Assembly (NCBI GenBank): GCA_021816625.1
Contig: JAKAXM010000001.1
Location: forward strand, 91,092-155,091
Direction of reading: 5' to 3'
Length of the DNA: 64,000 nucleotides
From: Pseudomonadota bacterium
Lineage (GTDB): Bacteria > Pseudomonadota > Gammaproteobacteria > Acidiferrobacterales > Acidiferrobacteraceae
The notes beneath the pieces are model-generated. The model was not told where the DNA came from and did no database searches. It saw nothing but the letters and a program-made list of their open reading frames with translations. The position numbers and the translations under genes were made by a program. The stretch's first letter is position 1. The number at the start of each line of letters is the position of its first letter. Below, one piece after another: positions 53,982 to 63,109 of this stretch.

Positions 53982-54716
53982 ATGGGAGTTGCCAGTTTCG
54001 AAACCAACCTCAAAAACCGCTGCTCGAGTTGCAGCCTGCGGGAGATTTGCCTCCCTCTGGGTCTCGACGCCGAGGAACTCGACAAGCTCGATCGGCTCGT
54101 AAAACGTCGCCGGCGCGTGTTCGCGGGGCAGCACCTGTTTCGCGCCGGCGACAGCTTTCAGGCACTGGCCGCCGTGCGGTCGGGGTTTTTCAAGATCTAT
54201 GAGGTCAGCGCCGGCGGGCTCGAGCAGATCACGGCCTTCCCGATGGCGGGCGAACTCATGGGTCTGGACGGCATAAGTTCGGGGGCCCACATCGGAAATG
54301 CCATCGCCCTTGAAGATAGCGAGGTCTGCGAGATTCCGTTTCCGCGGCTCGAAGGTCTGCTGTCGGATTTGCCGCGGCTACAACACCAGTTCCATAGGCT
54401 CTTGAGTAGCGCCATTGCCTCGGACCATAACCTCATGATGGTCCTTGGGACCATGACCGCCGAACTCAAAGTGGCAGCCTTCCTTCTGAACCTTTCCGAC
54501 CGCCTCCACGCCCGGGCCGAACCGGCCCTGGTCATACACCTGCCGATGTCACGCGAGGATATCGGGAACCACTTGGGCCTCAAGCTTGAAACGGTAAGCC
54601 GAATGTTCTCGAAGTTGCGCGACGACGGCCTCATCAGGACCGAGGGCCGCAAGACCGAAATCTGCAATTACGAGGCCCTCAAAGGCTTGTGCGTGCGAGG
54701 CTCCCTGCGCGCCTAG
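53982..54716 (+). CDS. fnr: oxygen-sensing transcriptional regulator FNR
   Basis: 244-residue CRP/FNR regulator, the length of E. coli FNR. N-terminal cluster ligands RCSSCSLREIC (CX2CX5C) plus the fourth Cys in SEVCEIPF, a cyclic-nucleotide-like roll (DSFQALAAVRSG) and a C-terminal HTH whose recognition helix LETVSRMF keeps the E..SR contacts for TTGAT half-sites. ATG 53982 is chosen (GAGG upstream; E. coli-like length); 53901 or 53970 would add 27 or 4 residues. It should control the four FNR boxes in the window. Confidence 0.95.
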   Translation: MGVASFETNLKNRCSSCSLREICLPLGLDAEELDKLDRLVKRRRRVFAGQHLFRAGDSFQALAAVRSGFFKIYEVSAGGLEQITAFPMAGELMGLDGISSGAHIGNAIALEDSEVCEIPFPRLEGLLSDLPRLQHQFHRLLSSAIASDHNLMMVLGTMTAELKVAAFLLNLSDRLHARAEPALVIHLPMSREDIGNHLGLKLETVSRMFSKLRDDGLIRTEGRKTEICNYEALKGLCVRGSLRA

Positions 54717-54975
54717 CCCCCGTCCCGGGCCGGACGACAGGCCCATCCCCGCCTGCCTGCCGGCCGCCGCTCCCGGGCGGTCGTGCCGGAGCAGCACAGA
54801 GAGGGTCCCCCCTGCCTCTGCCGCCATCCCCCGATCCTGCGCAAGGCCGGCCCAGCCCGATCTTTGGTCCGACCGACCTTCGTCCGGCGACAGCCGTCAG
54901 AGCGGGCCGTATAACTGCACAGCACGGTCCGCCGTCGGAGGCGGCCACGCTGACGTTGCCGAAGGGGACAGGGAA

Positions 54976-57258
54976 ATGCCAAGGAAGGCGAAGATCATAC
55001 CGGCCGTGCTCGCGTGTGCGGTACTCACGGCCTGCCAGGGTAGCGGGGGCGGTTCGGGCACAGCGGCCCCGGGCACGGGCGGCCCGGCCCCCACCGGTGT
55101 CCAGCAATGCCAAGCGGTCACGGCCACGGCCGCACCAGTAGCGCTGCCCGCAACGCCCCGTAGCGGACCCACAGGGGGCAGCGTGGCGGCGTCCCTCATA
55201 CTGGTACCCTCGGGCACACACAGCCTGGGGGTCTATCTCCGGGATCCATGGACGGGTGCCCTGGTGGACCGCGGTTATGTACCGACAGGGCCAGGCCCGG
55301 ACGCCGTTGCTGTCAGCGCCGGCCGCTATGTGTATGTCGCCGATTCCCAGAGCGGGACGATATCGGCCTACGCCTGGCAGGCCGCGACCAATGGGCTGGT
55401 GCCGCTCAACACGAGCAACAATAGCATCGCGAGTGGACCGGGAACCGCTTCGCTCGCCGTCATCGGCACGACCCTTTATGCCCTGAATACCGGCAACGAC
55501 ACCATAAGCGCCTTCACGATCGGCGCCAACGGCACCCTTACCCTCGCCAGCAATACGGCCGCGGCCACAGGTCTCACGAGCCTCGTTGCCGGTCCGAACG
55601 TCCTCTATGGATTAGGTACGGACGCCATAACGAGTTACAGCCCAGGGACGACACCCACGGCCACCAGCACCACGGCGCTCGCCGGTATCATCGCCGCCGC
55701 AACCAATAGCGGCGGAAACCTTTATGTCCTCACCTCGAGCGAGGTCACGGCCTTTAACCCAGGACCCGGTGGCGGCCTCAGTGTGCAAGACAGCGCCCCC
55801 CTGCCCGCAGGTTTTACGGCCACCGCCCTCGCGGCCAACGATAGTCAGGTGAATGTCGCAGGACAAGGGCCGGGCGCAACCGAACTCGTGACCTTTCCGC
55901 TCATCAGCGGCGGCATCGCCTGTCCTGCGTCGGCAGTGCTTGGAACGAGCGGGCAGCCGGGCGGCGTCCTGATCTCACCCGAAGGGCACTTCGTCTACGT
56001 CACCGACGCGACCCGTGCGGATCTTCTCGCCTATACGGCCACCACAGCGCAATCGGGCCCGGCGCTCATAGCATCGGTACGCACGCGCCCGACGCCGCAT
56101 GGCGCAGGGGCGCTCGTGGCGGATGTGACCGTCCTCGCGCAACGGCTCTACGTCGTCGAGCAAAGCAACTCCACGATCGCAGGCTATGATGTGGGCGCCA
56201 ACGGGGCCTTAAGTGGTCCTAGCACATCGAACACGACATGCGGCACGGCGAGTTGCAGCAATACGGCCGAGACTGGGCCCAGCGTCGGAGGGATTGCGCC
56301 CGACGGTCAACACTTCTACGCCTCGGACTGGGCCGGCGCCGGCTACGGAGATCTCACGGCCTTCTCCCTAAACAGCCAGGGCGTCTTGGGTGCGCCGCAA
56401 TCCACGGCGGCCGGCCAAAGTCCCATGGGACTTGCAATCGACCCCTCGAACCGCTACCTCTACGTAGCCAATAGCTGCTACCAGAACGCAAGCGGAACCA
56501 ACTGTTCGGGGACCATCAGCAGCTATAGCCTGAACGCAGGCATCCCGCAACCGCTCGCCATCGACGCCGCCGGGACCGGCCTCTACCCTATGCTGCTTAC
56601 CATAGATCCGACCGGCCAATACCTCTACGTCTCGCAATTCGCCGCCAACTCAGTCGGGGAATACACCATCAATCAAGACAGCGGCGCGCTCTCCCCCGGA
56701 CCCTCCAGCGCGACCGGTAGCGCTCCCTGGGGAGTGGTCGTAGGACCATCCGGCCGCCACCTGTACGTGTCCGACACCGGATCCGCTAGCGGCAATAGCG
56801 CAGGCGTCTCGATCTTTCGCATCGCCGCAACCACGGGCGGTCTCACGCCCGCGTCCACGCCGAGCCTCATGGTGGGCGGCAACCCGCTCGGTATCGCCAT
56901 AGGACCCAAGGGCCGGCGGCTCTATGTCGCCACGCAATATGGGGCCGGCAATGGGGCCGGGACCGTGGAGGTCTTTACCCGTCCCGCGCCGCTCGCGGCG
57001 CATGCCGTGTGGAACGCGACACCGATTACGCTCAGCACCCCCGTGCCCTTCGCGCATGCCTACGGACTTGCCATCAGTCACAACGGCAAGGCCCTGTATG
57101 TGATCGACAACGGCTCAGCGAGCGGAGGTGCGGGTGTCCAGGCCCTTGCCATTCCGCCGTTCGGACAGGGGCAAAACCCGGCCGCCTACACCTTCCTCGG
57201 CAATGAGCCGACCGCCCCCAACGCCGTCCAGGGGATTGCCGCAGGCGGCCTCGATTGA
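54976..57258 (+). CDS. YVTN-type beta-propeller lipoprotein
   Basis: 760-residue exported lipoprotein: lipobox LTAC (C20) after a signal peptide, a short Gly/Ser/Ala linker, then repeated ~40-50-residue beta-propeller blades with the HFVYVTDATRADLLAYT / RYLYVANS / QYLYVSQFAAN / RHLYVSDTGSA pattern. It resembles 6-phosphogluconolactonase-like and YVTN propeller proteins and is probably surface-exposed, binding or scaffolding. Low-complexity, rich in Gly, Thr, Ala and Asn. Function unknown. Confidence 0.85.
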   Translation: MPRKAKIIPAVLACAVLTACQGSGGGSGTAAPGTGGPAPTGVQQCQAVTATAAPVALPATPRSGPTGGSVAASLILVPSGTHSLGVYLRDPWTGALVDRGYVPTGPGPDAVAVSAGRYVYVADSQSGTISAYAWQAATNGLVPLNTSNNSIASGPGTASLAVIGTTLYALNTGNDTISAFTIGANGTLTLASNTAAATGLTSLVAGPNVLYGLGTDAITSYSPGTTPTATSTTALAGIIAAATNSGGNLYVLTSSEVTAFNPGPGGGLSVQDSAPLPAGFTATALAANDSQVNVAGQGPGATELVTFPLISGGIACPASAVLGTSGQPGGVLISPEGHFVYVTDATRADLLAYTATTAQSGPALIASVRTRPTPHGAGALVADVTVLAQRLYVVEQSNSTIAGYDVGANGALSGPSTSNTTCGTASCSNTAETGPSVGGIAPDGQHFYASDWAGAGYGDLTAFSLNSQGVLGAPQSTAAGQSPMGLAIDPSNRYLYVANSCYQNASGTNCSGTISSYSLNAGIPQPLAIDAAGTGLYPMLLTIDPTGQYLYVSQFAANSVGEYTINQDSGALSPGPSSATGSAPWGVVVGPSGRHLYVSDTGSASGNSAGVSIFRIAATTGGLTPASTPSLMVGGNPLGIAIGPKGRRLYVATQYGAGNGAGTVEVFTRPAPLAAHAVWNATPITLSTPVPFAHAYGLAISHNGKALYVIDNGSASGGAGVQALAIPPFGQGQNPAAYTFLGNEPTAPNAVQGIAAGGLD

Positions 57259-57320
57259 GGCAGGCCGCCAGGGGAGACCCCCGACGGCACCTGAGGACTA
57301 ACAGGCTCTATCTTCTGCGC

Positions 57321-57911
57321 TTACATGAGCTTGCGCGAACCCTCGGCCGCGGCCGCGGCCATGCCACTCTTTACGTTGAGCTTCTCTTCGGGAGGCGGTA
57401 TCACCGCGGGAATCCCGAGCGCGGACGCCCACAGCTCCCGCGCCCAGCCCCGCGCATGATAGAAGTGTCGGTCCTCTTGATCCTCCACTTCGTCATACGC
57501 CCTCTTCAGAACGTCCGCATCGTGGCCATCCAATTTCTTCGCGACCTGGCCGATCAACTGCCAATTCATATGGTCCTTGAGTTCGGCAGTAGTTACCGCC
57601 TCCGCCGCTACGATCTCGGCCTGACCCTTGACGCCGGAGCTAAGCGCCATTTGCATGGCCTTGACCAAGACTTCGGCGTGACTGCGCACGATCTGCCGGC
57701 CAGTCGTTTCCATCTCGGAGTTCACCCCGAACTCCGTGCAGATCTCGCTTAAAATGGTTTCGTGACGCCGGGTCTCGGTCAGGTATTTGGTCCACTCCTT
57801 ACGCAAATCCGCATTTTGCACGCACCCCAAGGCCGTCTCGTAGATCTTGATCCCGCCGCGTTCGGTTTCGAGGGATTCGCATAAAAGCTCATCGACTTTG
57901 GTCCGGTTCAT
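57321..57911 (-). CDS. ferritin-like/rubrerythrin-family protein
   Basis: 196-residue helical protein with carboxylate/His pairs typical of ferritin-like di-iron domains: CESLETERGGIKIYETA, LTETRRHETILSEI and YDEVEDQEDRHFYHARGW. No signal peptide, no rubredoxin-type CxxC. Possible role in iron or peroxide handling. ATG 57911 is the natural start; a longer frame to 57998 would read through the 18-base tandem repeat. Confidence 0.78.
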   Translation of the reverse strand: MNRTKVDELLCESLETERGGIKIYETALGCVQNADLRKEWTKYLTETRRHETILSEICTEFGVNSEMETTGRQIVRSHAEVLVKAMQMALSSGVKGQAEIVAAEAVTTAELKDHMNWQLIGQVAKKLDGHDADVLKRAYDEVEDQEDRHFYHARGWARELWASALGIPAVIPPPEEKLNVKSGMAAAAAEGSRKLM

Positions 57912-57925
57912 AAACACCTCGTCCG

Positions 57926-57961
57926 TTTGTGTTGCCGCCGTGCTTTGTGTTGCCGCCGTGC
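57926..57961. repeat. exact 18-base tandem duplication
   Basis: TTTGTGTTGCCGCCGTGC occurs twice head to tail (57926-57943 and 57944-57961) upstream of the ferritin-like gene. It would add a six-residue repeat if the gene started further upstream. It may be a replication slip or a duplicated regulatory site. Confidence 0.9.
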
Positions 57962-58763
57962 AGCGAACGCGCATTATCGGCCTATCTGACGCATGCAAAG
58001 ATCGTCCCTAGGCCGGACGCGCCGATATCACCCGCCGTAATGTCCTCGCAGTTGTAGAAATATGCGGCCACATCCGCGGGTGGTGTGAGCTTTCCGGACG
58101 CCGCTGCACTTGGCAACAGACATACCATTTACCGGAAACGCGCCCGGGCGTGTGGGCCGACAGAAAGCGCCAAGCCTGCAACCGCGGCCTTGTTCGCAAG
58201 TGACGCGCATAACGCGCTAGGGTACGCTCGGATCACGTGAAGCCGTCGTGCCGAGCTTACGCCATGGCGCATATTTTAAAGGCCAAACATATGTCTTCTT
58301 TGCCATCTCAGCCCCGGGCGCCGGAAGGGGCACATGGGCGCATATTCTCCTTGCATCGTAACGGTCACAACGACATTTGCATGGTGACTGCCATATGTGA
58401 TCCTAGATTCGGCAGTCGGTGCGGGAAATGTGCCTTAACTCGCGGGTTTCTAAGGGATTTCAACGACCCCGTCGTTCACCGAATGGGTGAACGCACCTTG
58501 TAGCACAAAGCCTTATGAATCAAGCCGCCCTCTGGTAGCAGCCACTTCAACCGCCGAATTTAGGGTGATGCGTTCGGGAGGCCGCTTAGGCTTTTTTTCT
58601 AGCTGTTACGAGGAGCGCGAAGCCACGCGACTGATAGGGGTTTTGGTATTCGTGCCGCGAAGCGGGGATCTACAGAAATCCAGGTCAGGGCGGCTTTTAT
58701 CTACAGATCGCTCTTTTGTGAGGACGCTGCGGCTGGTTTCTCTATACCAGACCATACGCCCAG
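57962..58763. other. long intergenic stretch without a recognisable gene
   Basis: About 800 bases with lower coding-like character than the rest of the window. Several short frames (e.g. 58237-58503 plus, 58487-58804 plus, 58606-58800 minus) lack family motifs and ribosome sites. No tRNA, rRNA or known small RNA fold is apparent. A relic gene or an unrecognised small RNA cannot be excluded. Confidence 0.5.
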
Positions 58764-58794
58764 AAAAAAGCCCGAGGGTTGCTCCTCGGGCTTT
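58764..58794 (-). terminator. Rho-independent terminator of glnA
   Basis: An 11-bp stem (58767-58777 with 58784-58794, arms AAAGCCCGAGG/CCTCGGGCTTT), a 6-base loop, and a run of six T on the minus strand (58769-58764). It starts 20 bases after the glnA stop. Confidence 0.93.
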
Positions 58795-58814
58795 CGACAT
58801 CTGACCGTAGATCT

Positions 58815-60221
58815 TTAAACGCTATAATACATGTCGAACTCTATGGGGTGCGTCGTCATGCGTAGACGCGTCACATCCTGCATCTTGAGCGCGATGTAGG
58901 AGCTCAGGAAGTCGTCTGTGAAAACGCCGCCCGCCGTAAGGAATTTGCGGTCCTTGTCCAGGGCCTCGAGCGCCATGTCCAGAGAATGGCAGACCGTCGG
59001 AATCTTTTTTGCTTCCTTGGGGGTAAGTTCATAGAGATCGTGATCGGCGGCGTCGCCCGGATGGATCTTGTTCGTAATACCATCCAAGCCTGCCATCATC
59101 ATGGCGGCGAAGGCGAGATAGGGGTTCGCGCCGGGGTCCGGGAACCTGACCTCGATGCGACGGCCCTTCGGGTTGGACACGTAAGGAATACGGATCGAGG
59201 CCGAACGGTTACGCGCCGAATAAGCCAGCATAACTGGGGCCTCGAAGCCTGGCACCAACCGTTTGTAGCTGTTGGTAAGGGGGTTGGTGATGGCATTTAG
59301 GGCGCGGGCGTGCTTTATGATCCCGCCGATGTAAAACAGCGCTGTTTCGCTAAGGCCCGCGTAGCCGTCGCCTGTAAAGAGGTTCTTGCCGCCCTTGGCG
59401 AGTGACTGATGGCAGTGCATGCCCGAGCCGTTATCGCCCACGATGGGCTTGGGCATGAAGGTCGCGGTCTTGCCGTGATTGCGGGCTACGTTGTGGACAC
59501 AATACTTGAGGATCTGGATCTCGTCGGCCTTGCGGACGAGCGAGGCAAACTGGGTAGCGATCTCGTTTTGGTTGGCGGTCGCCACCTCGTGGTGATGCGC
59601 CTCGACCACCAAACCCATCTCGGTCATGGCAAGCACCATGGCGCTGCGAATGTCTTGCGATGAATCGACCGGGGGAACGGGGAAATAGCCGCCCTTCACG
59701 CCCGGCCGATGGCCGAGATTGCCGCCGTCGTATTCCTTACCCGTATTCCAGGCGGCCTCTTCGGAATCAATGCGGCACGAGGAGCCCGACATGTCGACGC
59801 TCCACCGGACGTCGTCGAAAATGAAGAACTCAGGCTCAGGCCCGAAGTAGGCGGTGTCGGCAATGCCGGTCGTCTTCAAAAAGGCTTCGGCGCGCTTGGC
59901 GATAGACCGGGGGTCGCGGTCATAGCCTTTCATGGTGGCTGGCTCTAGGACATCGCAACGCAAAAGGAGGGTGGGTTCTTCGGTGAAGGGGTCGAGGACC
60001 GCGGTGGCAGCATCCGGCATCAGGACCATGTCCGACTCGTTGATCGCCTTCCACCCGCCGATGGACGAGCCGTCGAACATCTTCCCCTCCTCAAACAGCT
60101 TCTCGTCCACCGTGTGGGAGGGCACGGATACGTGCTGCTCTTTCCCCCGGGTATCGGTAAACCGGAAATCGACGAACTTGACGTCGTTGTCCTTGATCAT
60201 TTTTAAGACGTTGGCAGACAT
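58815..60221 (-). CDS. glnA: type I glutamine synthetase
   Basis: 468-residue dodecameric enzyme of ammonia assimilation (E. coli 469). Signatures: [12 protein letters not shown], the ATP-binding [17 protein letters not shown], metal/ammonia site residues around EVATANQNE and the adenylylation Tyr in [10 protein letters not shown], so GlnE control is expected. AGGAG precedes the ATG. Transcribed from a sigma54/NtrC promoter and ended by a strong terminator, so it is a single-gene unit. Confidence 0.98.
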   Translation of the reverse strand: MSANVLKMIKDNDVKFVDFRFTDTRGKEQHVSVPSHTVDEKLFEEGKMFDGSSIGGWKAINESDMVLMPDAATAVLDPFTEEPTLLLRCDVLEPATMKGYDRDPRSIAKRAEAFLKTTGIADTAYFGPEPEFFIFDDVRWSVDMSGSSCRIDSEEAAWNTGKEYDGGNLGHRPGVKGGYFPVPPVDSSQDIRSAMVLAMTEMGLVVEAHHHEVATANQNEIATQFASLVRKADEIQILKYCVHNVARNHGKTATFMPKPIVGDNGSGMHCHQSLAKGGKNLFTGDGYAGLSETALFYIGGIIKHARALNAITNPLTNSYKRLVPGFEAPVMLAYSARNRSASIRIPYVSNPKGRRIEVRFPDPGANPYLAFAAMMMAGLDGITNKIHPGDAADHDLYELTPKEAKKIPTVCHSLDMALEALDKDRKFLTAGGVFTDDFLSSYIALKMQDVTRLRMTTHPIEFDMYYSV

Positions 60222-60288
60222 GCGTTTCTCCTAAACTTCTTGGGTTTTTGGGGCGATGGGGCGGCGCGTACGCCTGAGGCGGCCATTT

Positions 60289-60304
60289 TGCACGAAATAT
60301 GCCA
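60289..60304 (-). promoter_or_regulatory. sigma54 promoter of glnA
   Basis: On the minus strand TGGCATATTTCGTGCA, with GG at -24 and GC at -12 in the correct register (consensus TGGCACG-N4-TTGCW; 8 of 11 non-N positions... the five TGGCA and TGC fully match). Start near 60279, ~58 bases before the glnA ATG. Confidence 0.85.
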
Positions 60305-60354
60305 GCAAGCAAGCGAGCAAAAACGCCGTTTCGGGGCACCAGCCCCCACCCTAT

Positions 60355-60371
60355 TGCACCAATATGGTGCT
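60355..60371. promoter_or_regulatory. NtrC-binding site upstream of glnA
   Basis: TGCACC-AATAT-GGTGCT, one base short of the perfect NtrC dyad TGCACC-N5-GGTGCA. Centred about 84 bases upstream of the sigma54 start site, a usual enhancer distance. It lies directly after the CDF stop (60392). Confidence 0.88.
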
Positions 60372-60391
60372 ATGGGCGGGGGCCTGCGCGT

Positions 60392-61573
60392 TTATGGTGC
60401 GTCTAGTTCAGGGTCTCTCCCATCGTAACAGACCTTCACGGCGGCAATCTGGGGGTCTTGGCGTACTGCCTCCGCGAAGCGCTGCTGCAGATGGTGCGCA
60501 GCGGCGGGCGAGGGCACCAGGGCCAAGGGCAGGCGCAATTCGACGAGAACCTTCCCAGAGCGATAGTGCAGAACCACCGACTCGATGTCCTTGGCCGCCT
60601 CGATCGCAGCGAAATAGCGTTCGAGGCGCCTTAGGACCTCCGCGCGCAGAGGCAGGCGCGCATTGGTCGCGGCGTGCTCGTCGTCTTCGGAATCGACATG
60701 CACGAGCACGTCTGCGATATTGCCGATATGCCGCATCAAGGCAGCGCGAACCGTCTCGCTGATCTGGTGGCCTTCGGACACGCTGATGTTGCCGTCCACC
60801 TGCAGATGGACATCGATAAAGGCAAGGCCTGCGGCCCGGCGTGTGCGCAGCGAGTGCAGGGTCTTTACCCCATCGGTGGCCATGATGACGCCGCGGATAC
60901 GCGCCAACGTCTCGGCCTCGAGGCCCGTATCTACGAGTTCGCGCATCGCCTGCCAGCCCAAGGTGGCCCCCATGCGTACGATCAGGATGGCAACCCCGAT
61001 CGCGGCCACCGAATCCAGGTCCGCGACCCCCAGCATACTGCCGGCTACGCCCACGGCGACGACCATCGAGGAAAACACGTCCGTGCGATAGTGCCAGGCG
61101 TTGGCATGTAGGAGTTCCGAGCGCAAGCGCGTGCCCGCATTGCGCATGTAACGAAACAGACCTTCCTTGATCCCGATGGCGGCCAGGGCCATGACTAGAG
61201 CCAGGAGGCGCGGCTGGACAAGGTGCGCAGGCGTGCTCAAGGCGTCAGCGGCATGCAGGGCGATACCGACACCCGTGCCCATCAATACGAGGCTCAAGCC
61301 CACGGTGCCGGCGGTCTCTATGCGTGCATGGCCGTAAGGATGGTCCTCATCGGCGGCACGCGCGCCGAGGCGGGCCGCCAGCAGGACGAGGGCATCGCTC
61401 AATAGGTCGGACAGGGTATGGAAACCGTCGGCCACTACCGCGGCCGAGTGGCCGATGAACCCGGCGCTCAGCTGACCCATGGCAAGGCCCACGTTTACAA
61501 AGAGACCGCGCCAGATCACGTTCTGGCGTACAGTCCCGGCCTCAGAGTTCGCGCCCCGTGCCAGGTCCGCCAT
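60392..61573 (-). CDS. cation diffusion facilitator with extended C terminus
   Basis: 393-residue CDF transporter (Zn/Fe/Mn/other divalent cation efflux). TM2 ADGFHTLSDLLSD (HxxxD) and TM5 HANAWHYRTDVFSS (HxxxD-type site: WHYRTD) form the metal site; DHPYGHARIET is the family loop. After the normal cytoplasmic domain (~210-290) come ~100 extra residues (LRRLERYFAAIEAA... to the end) that look like a second CDF-type C-terminal domain. ATG 61573 overlaps the TusA-like stop. Substrate unclear. Confidence 0.87.
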   Translation of the reverse strand: MADLARGANSEAGTVRQNVIWRGLFVNVGLAMGQLSAGFIGHSAAVVADGFHTLSDLLSDALVLLAARLGARAADEDHPYGHARIETAGTVGLSLVLMGTGVGIALHAADALSTPAHLVQPRLLALVMALAAIGIKEGLFRYMRNAGTRLRSELLHANAWHYRTDVFSSMVVAVGVAGSMLGVADLDSVAAIGVAILIVRMGATLGWQAMRELVDTGLEAETLARIRGVIMATDGVKTLHSLRTRRAAGLAFIDVHLQVDGNISVSEGHQISETVRAALMRHIGNIADVLVHVDSEDDEHAATNARLPLRAEVLRRLERYFAAIEAAKDIESVVLHYRSGKVLVELRLPLALVPSPAAAHHLQQRFAEAVRQDPQIAAVKVCYDGRDPELDAP

Positions 61574-61809
61574 CACTTACGCACCCTGAACGTCACCCAT
61601 ACATCACCGTCCGGCCGAGTGCCGGCCTCCAGCACTTCGTGACCCTCCAGCCGGCACCAAGCCGGGATGTCGTAGAGGGCCCCGGGATCGGTGCAATGCA
61701 CCGAGAGGACATCCCCGGAGGCCAACTGCGTCACGGCGGCGCTCGCGCGGATGACGGGCATCGGACAGAGCAGATGGCGGGCATCGAGCTCCATCTTTAG
61801 AGGTACCAT
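61573..61809 (-). CDS. TusA/SirA-like sulfur-carrier protein
   Basis: 78-residue protein with ELDARHLLCPMPVIRASAAV: the CPxP Cys (residue 15) is the persulfide carrier of TusA-family proteins. In thio-tRNA synthesis TusA passes sulfur on. It overlaps the upstream PP-loop thiolase gene, so it may donate sulfur to it. Start ATG 61809 or ATG 61794 (MELDAR). In sulfur oxidisers TusA homologues also carry sulfur in the cytoplasm. Confidence 0.85.
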   Translation of the reverse strand: MVPLKMELDARHLLCPMPVIRASAAVTQLASGDVLSVHCTDPGALYDIPAWCRLEGHEVLEAGTRPDGDVWVTFRVRK

Positions 61810-62840
61810 TGCGCGTCGAGCCTATGGGCCGGCAAAGGCGTGACCACATGGTCGGTCCGGGAACCGTCCGGCCGGCCTACAGCGATGCGCACGGCAGGCG
61901 CCGCACGACCCTGACCGAACCGGGCCGCAATGGCACACGCGAGTTCGACATCATCGGCATCGGCGTCCCCTAAAAGCAGGGCGAGGGGCCCGTTGTAATC
62001 CGTCGACCAGAGGTGTGGGTAGCGATTACGGTAACCCTCCAGAAAGCGGTTTTCGCCGGCCTCCCGGCCAATGATGAGCTTGAAACTAGGCCGCGGCCGC
62101 AAATGCCGTCCGATCTTCAAGAGCATGATGTCATCAAAATCGTAGCGCCGCTCCCCGCGGCTCTCCCACAGGTCACGCAACTTGCGGGCGTAATTGGGAT
62201 CGGTCAGAAAACAACAGCCGCCGGCGGGCTGGGCATAATCGAAACCGTAGGCGGCTGCCAGCGCTATCTGGGGCTTACGATTGCGGCCGCTCAAGGCCAA
62301 GAGGCGCTCCCGGTCCACCCAACCCTCGCGTTCCGGCAGGGTGGGCGGCAGGAGCTTGGCGCACAAAGGCCGCAGCAGCCGATCTTCGGCCCCGGATTCG
62401 CGCGCCACGACCGGAAAGGTATCGCGCCGCTGCGACATCGGGCGCTGGCCCAATACCTCTCCCGTGACAATAAAATCGAAACCGTGATCCTCCATCCATG
62501 CGCGCGCCTTGCCTACCATGAAACCCTTGCAATCGAGGCACGGGTTGAGGTGCGCGCCATAGCCGTGGCGGGGATTCAAGACGACGTCTTTGTACTCATC
62601 GATCACGTCGATAATGTGGAGCCTTATACCGAGCTGCTCGGCGCAATGGAGCGCGTTATTGCGCACCACCCGGCCCTTGCGGGTGGCCCGTATCGCATGG
62701 GTGTGCCCTTCGACGCAAAACCCGGTAAAGAAGTTGATCCCCTCGACGTGGATCCCTTGGTCCTGCATAAGCCGGGCCGCCAGCAGCGAATCGAGTCCGC
62801 CGGACAAAAGCACCACTGCTTTTCTTGTACCGTTTTGCAT
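61797..62840 (-). CDS. PP-loop (ThiI/MnmA-like) enzyme with NFACT-R domain
   Basis: 347-residue protein. N-terminal PP-loop ATPase AVVLLSGGLDSLLAARLM, Cys in NPCLDCKGFMVGKA and further FIVTGEVLGQRPMSQ, as in tRNA thiolases; Cys pair also in GGCCFLTDPNYA. C-terminal ~120 residues (DDIMLLKIGRHLR, KLIIGREAGENRF, TDYNGPLALLLGDAD) resemble the NFACT-R domain. Such PP-loop/NFACT-R fusions have been proposed as RNA-modifying thiolases. Precedes TusA-like and CDF genes in one operon. Substrate not known. Confidence 0.82.
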   Translation of the reverse strand: MQNGTRKAVVLLSGGLDSLLAARLMQDQGIHVEGINFFTGFCVEGHTHAIRATRKGRVVRNNALHCAEQLGIRLHIIDVIDEYKDVVLNPRHGYGAHLNPCLDCKGFMVGKARAWMEDHGFDFIVTGEVLGQRPMSQRRDTFPVVARESGAEDRLLRPLCAKLLPPTLPEREGWVDRERLLALSGRNRKPQIALAAAYGFDYAQPAGGCCFLTDPNYARKLRDLWESRGERRYDFDDIMLLKIGRHLRPRPSFKLIIGREAGENRFLEGYRNRYPHLWSTDYNGPLALLLGDADADDVELACAIAARFGQGRAAPAVRIAVGRPDGSRTDHVVTPLPAHRLDAQWYL

Positions 62841-63017
62841 AGACCCCTTGGGAACCCAACCCAGCCGCTACCCTGACTGGCCCATTCCGGGCCGTTTTCG
62901 AACGAGTGAGTATACCGCGGCCCCCGGCCCTGCACAGCCCTTGCGGCCTGAACCCCGCCCACCCGGACGGCGGGGACAGGAAAACCGGCGATCGGACGGC
63001 GGCCGCGCGGGGCTCGT

Positions 63018-63047
63018 TTGCCGAAAACGCGGCTTACCCTTTATAGT
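63018..63047 (+). promoter_or_regulatory. sigma70-like promoter of glyQ
   Basis: TTGCCG (63018-63023), 18-base spacer, TATAGT (63042-63047, 5 of 6). Start near 63054, about 55 bases before glyQ. Confidence 0.5.
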
Positions 63048-63109
63048 GGCGCGATCAGTGAAGCCGCGTCGAAGTCGGGCTTTACCAACCGCCTGTCAAG
63101 GACCGCGAT

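Noticed and set aside
58487..58804. 105-codon frame upstream of the glnA terminator
   Set aside because: It runs through the terminator hairpin, lacks a ribosome site and has no recognisable motif.
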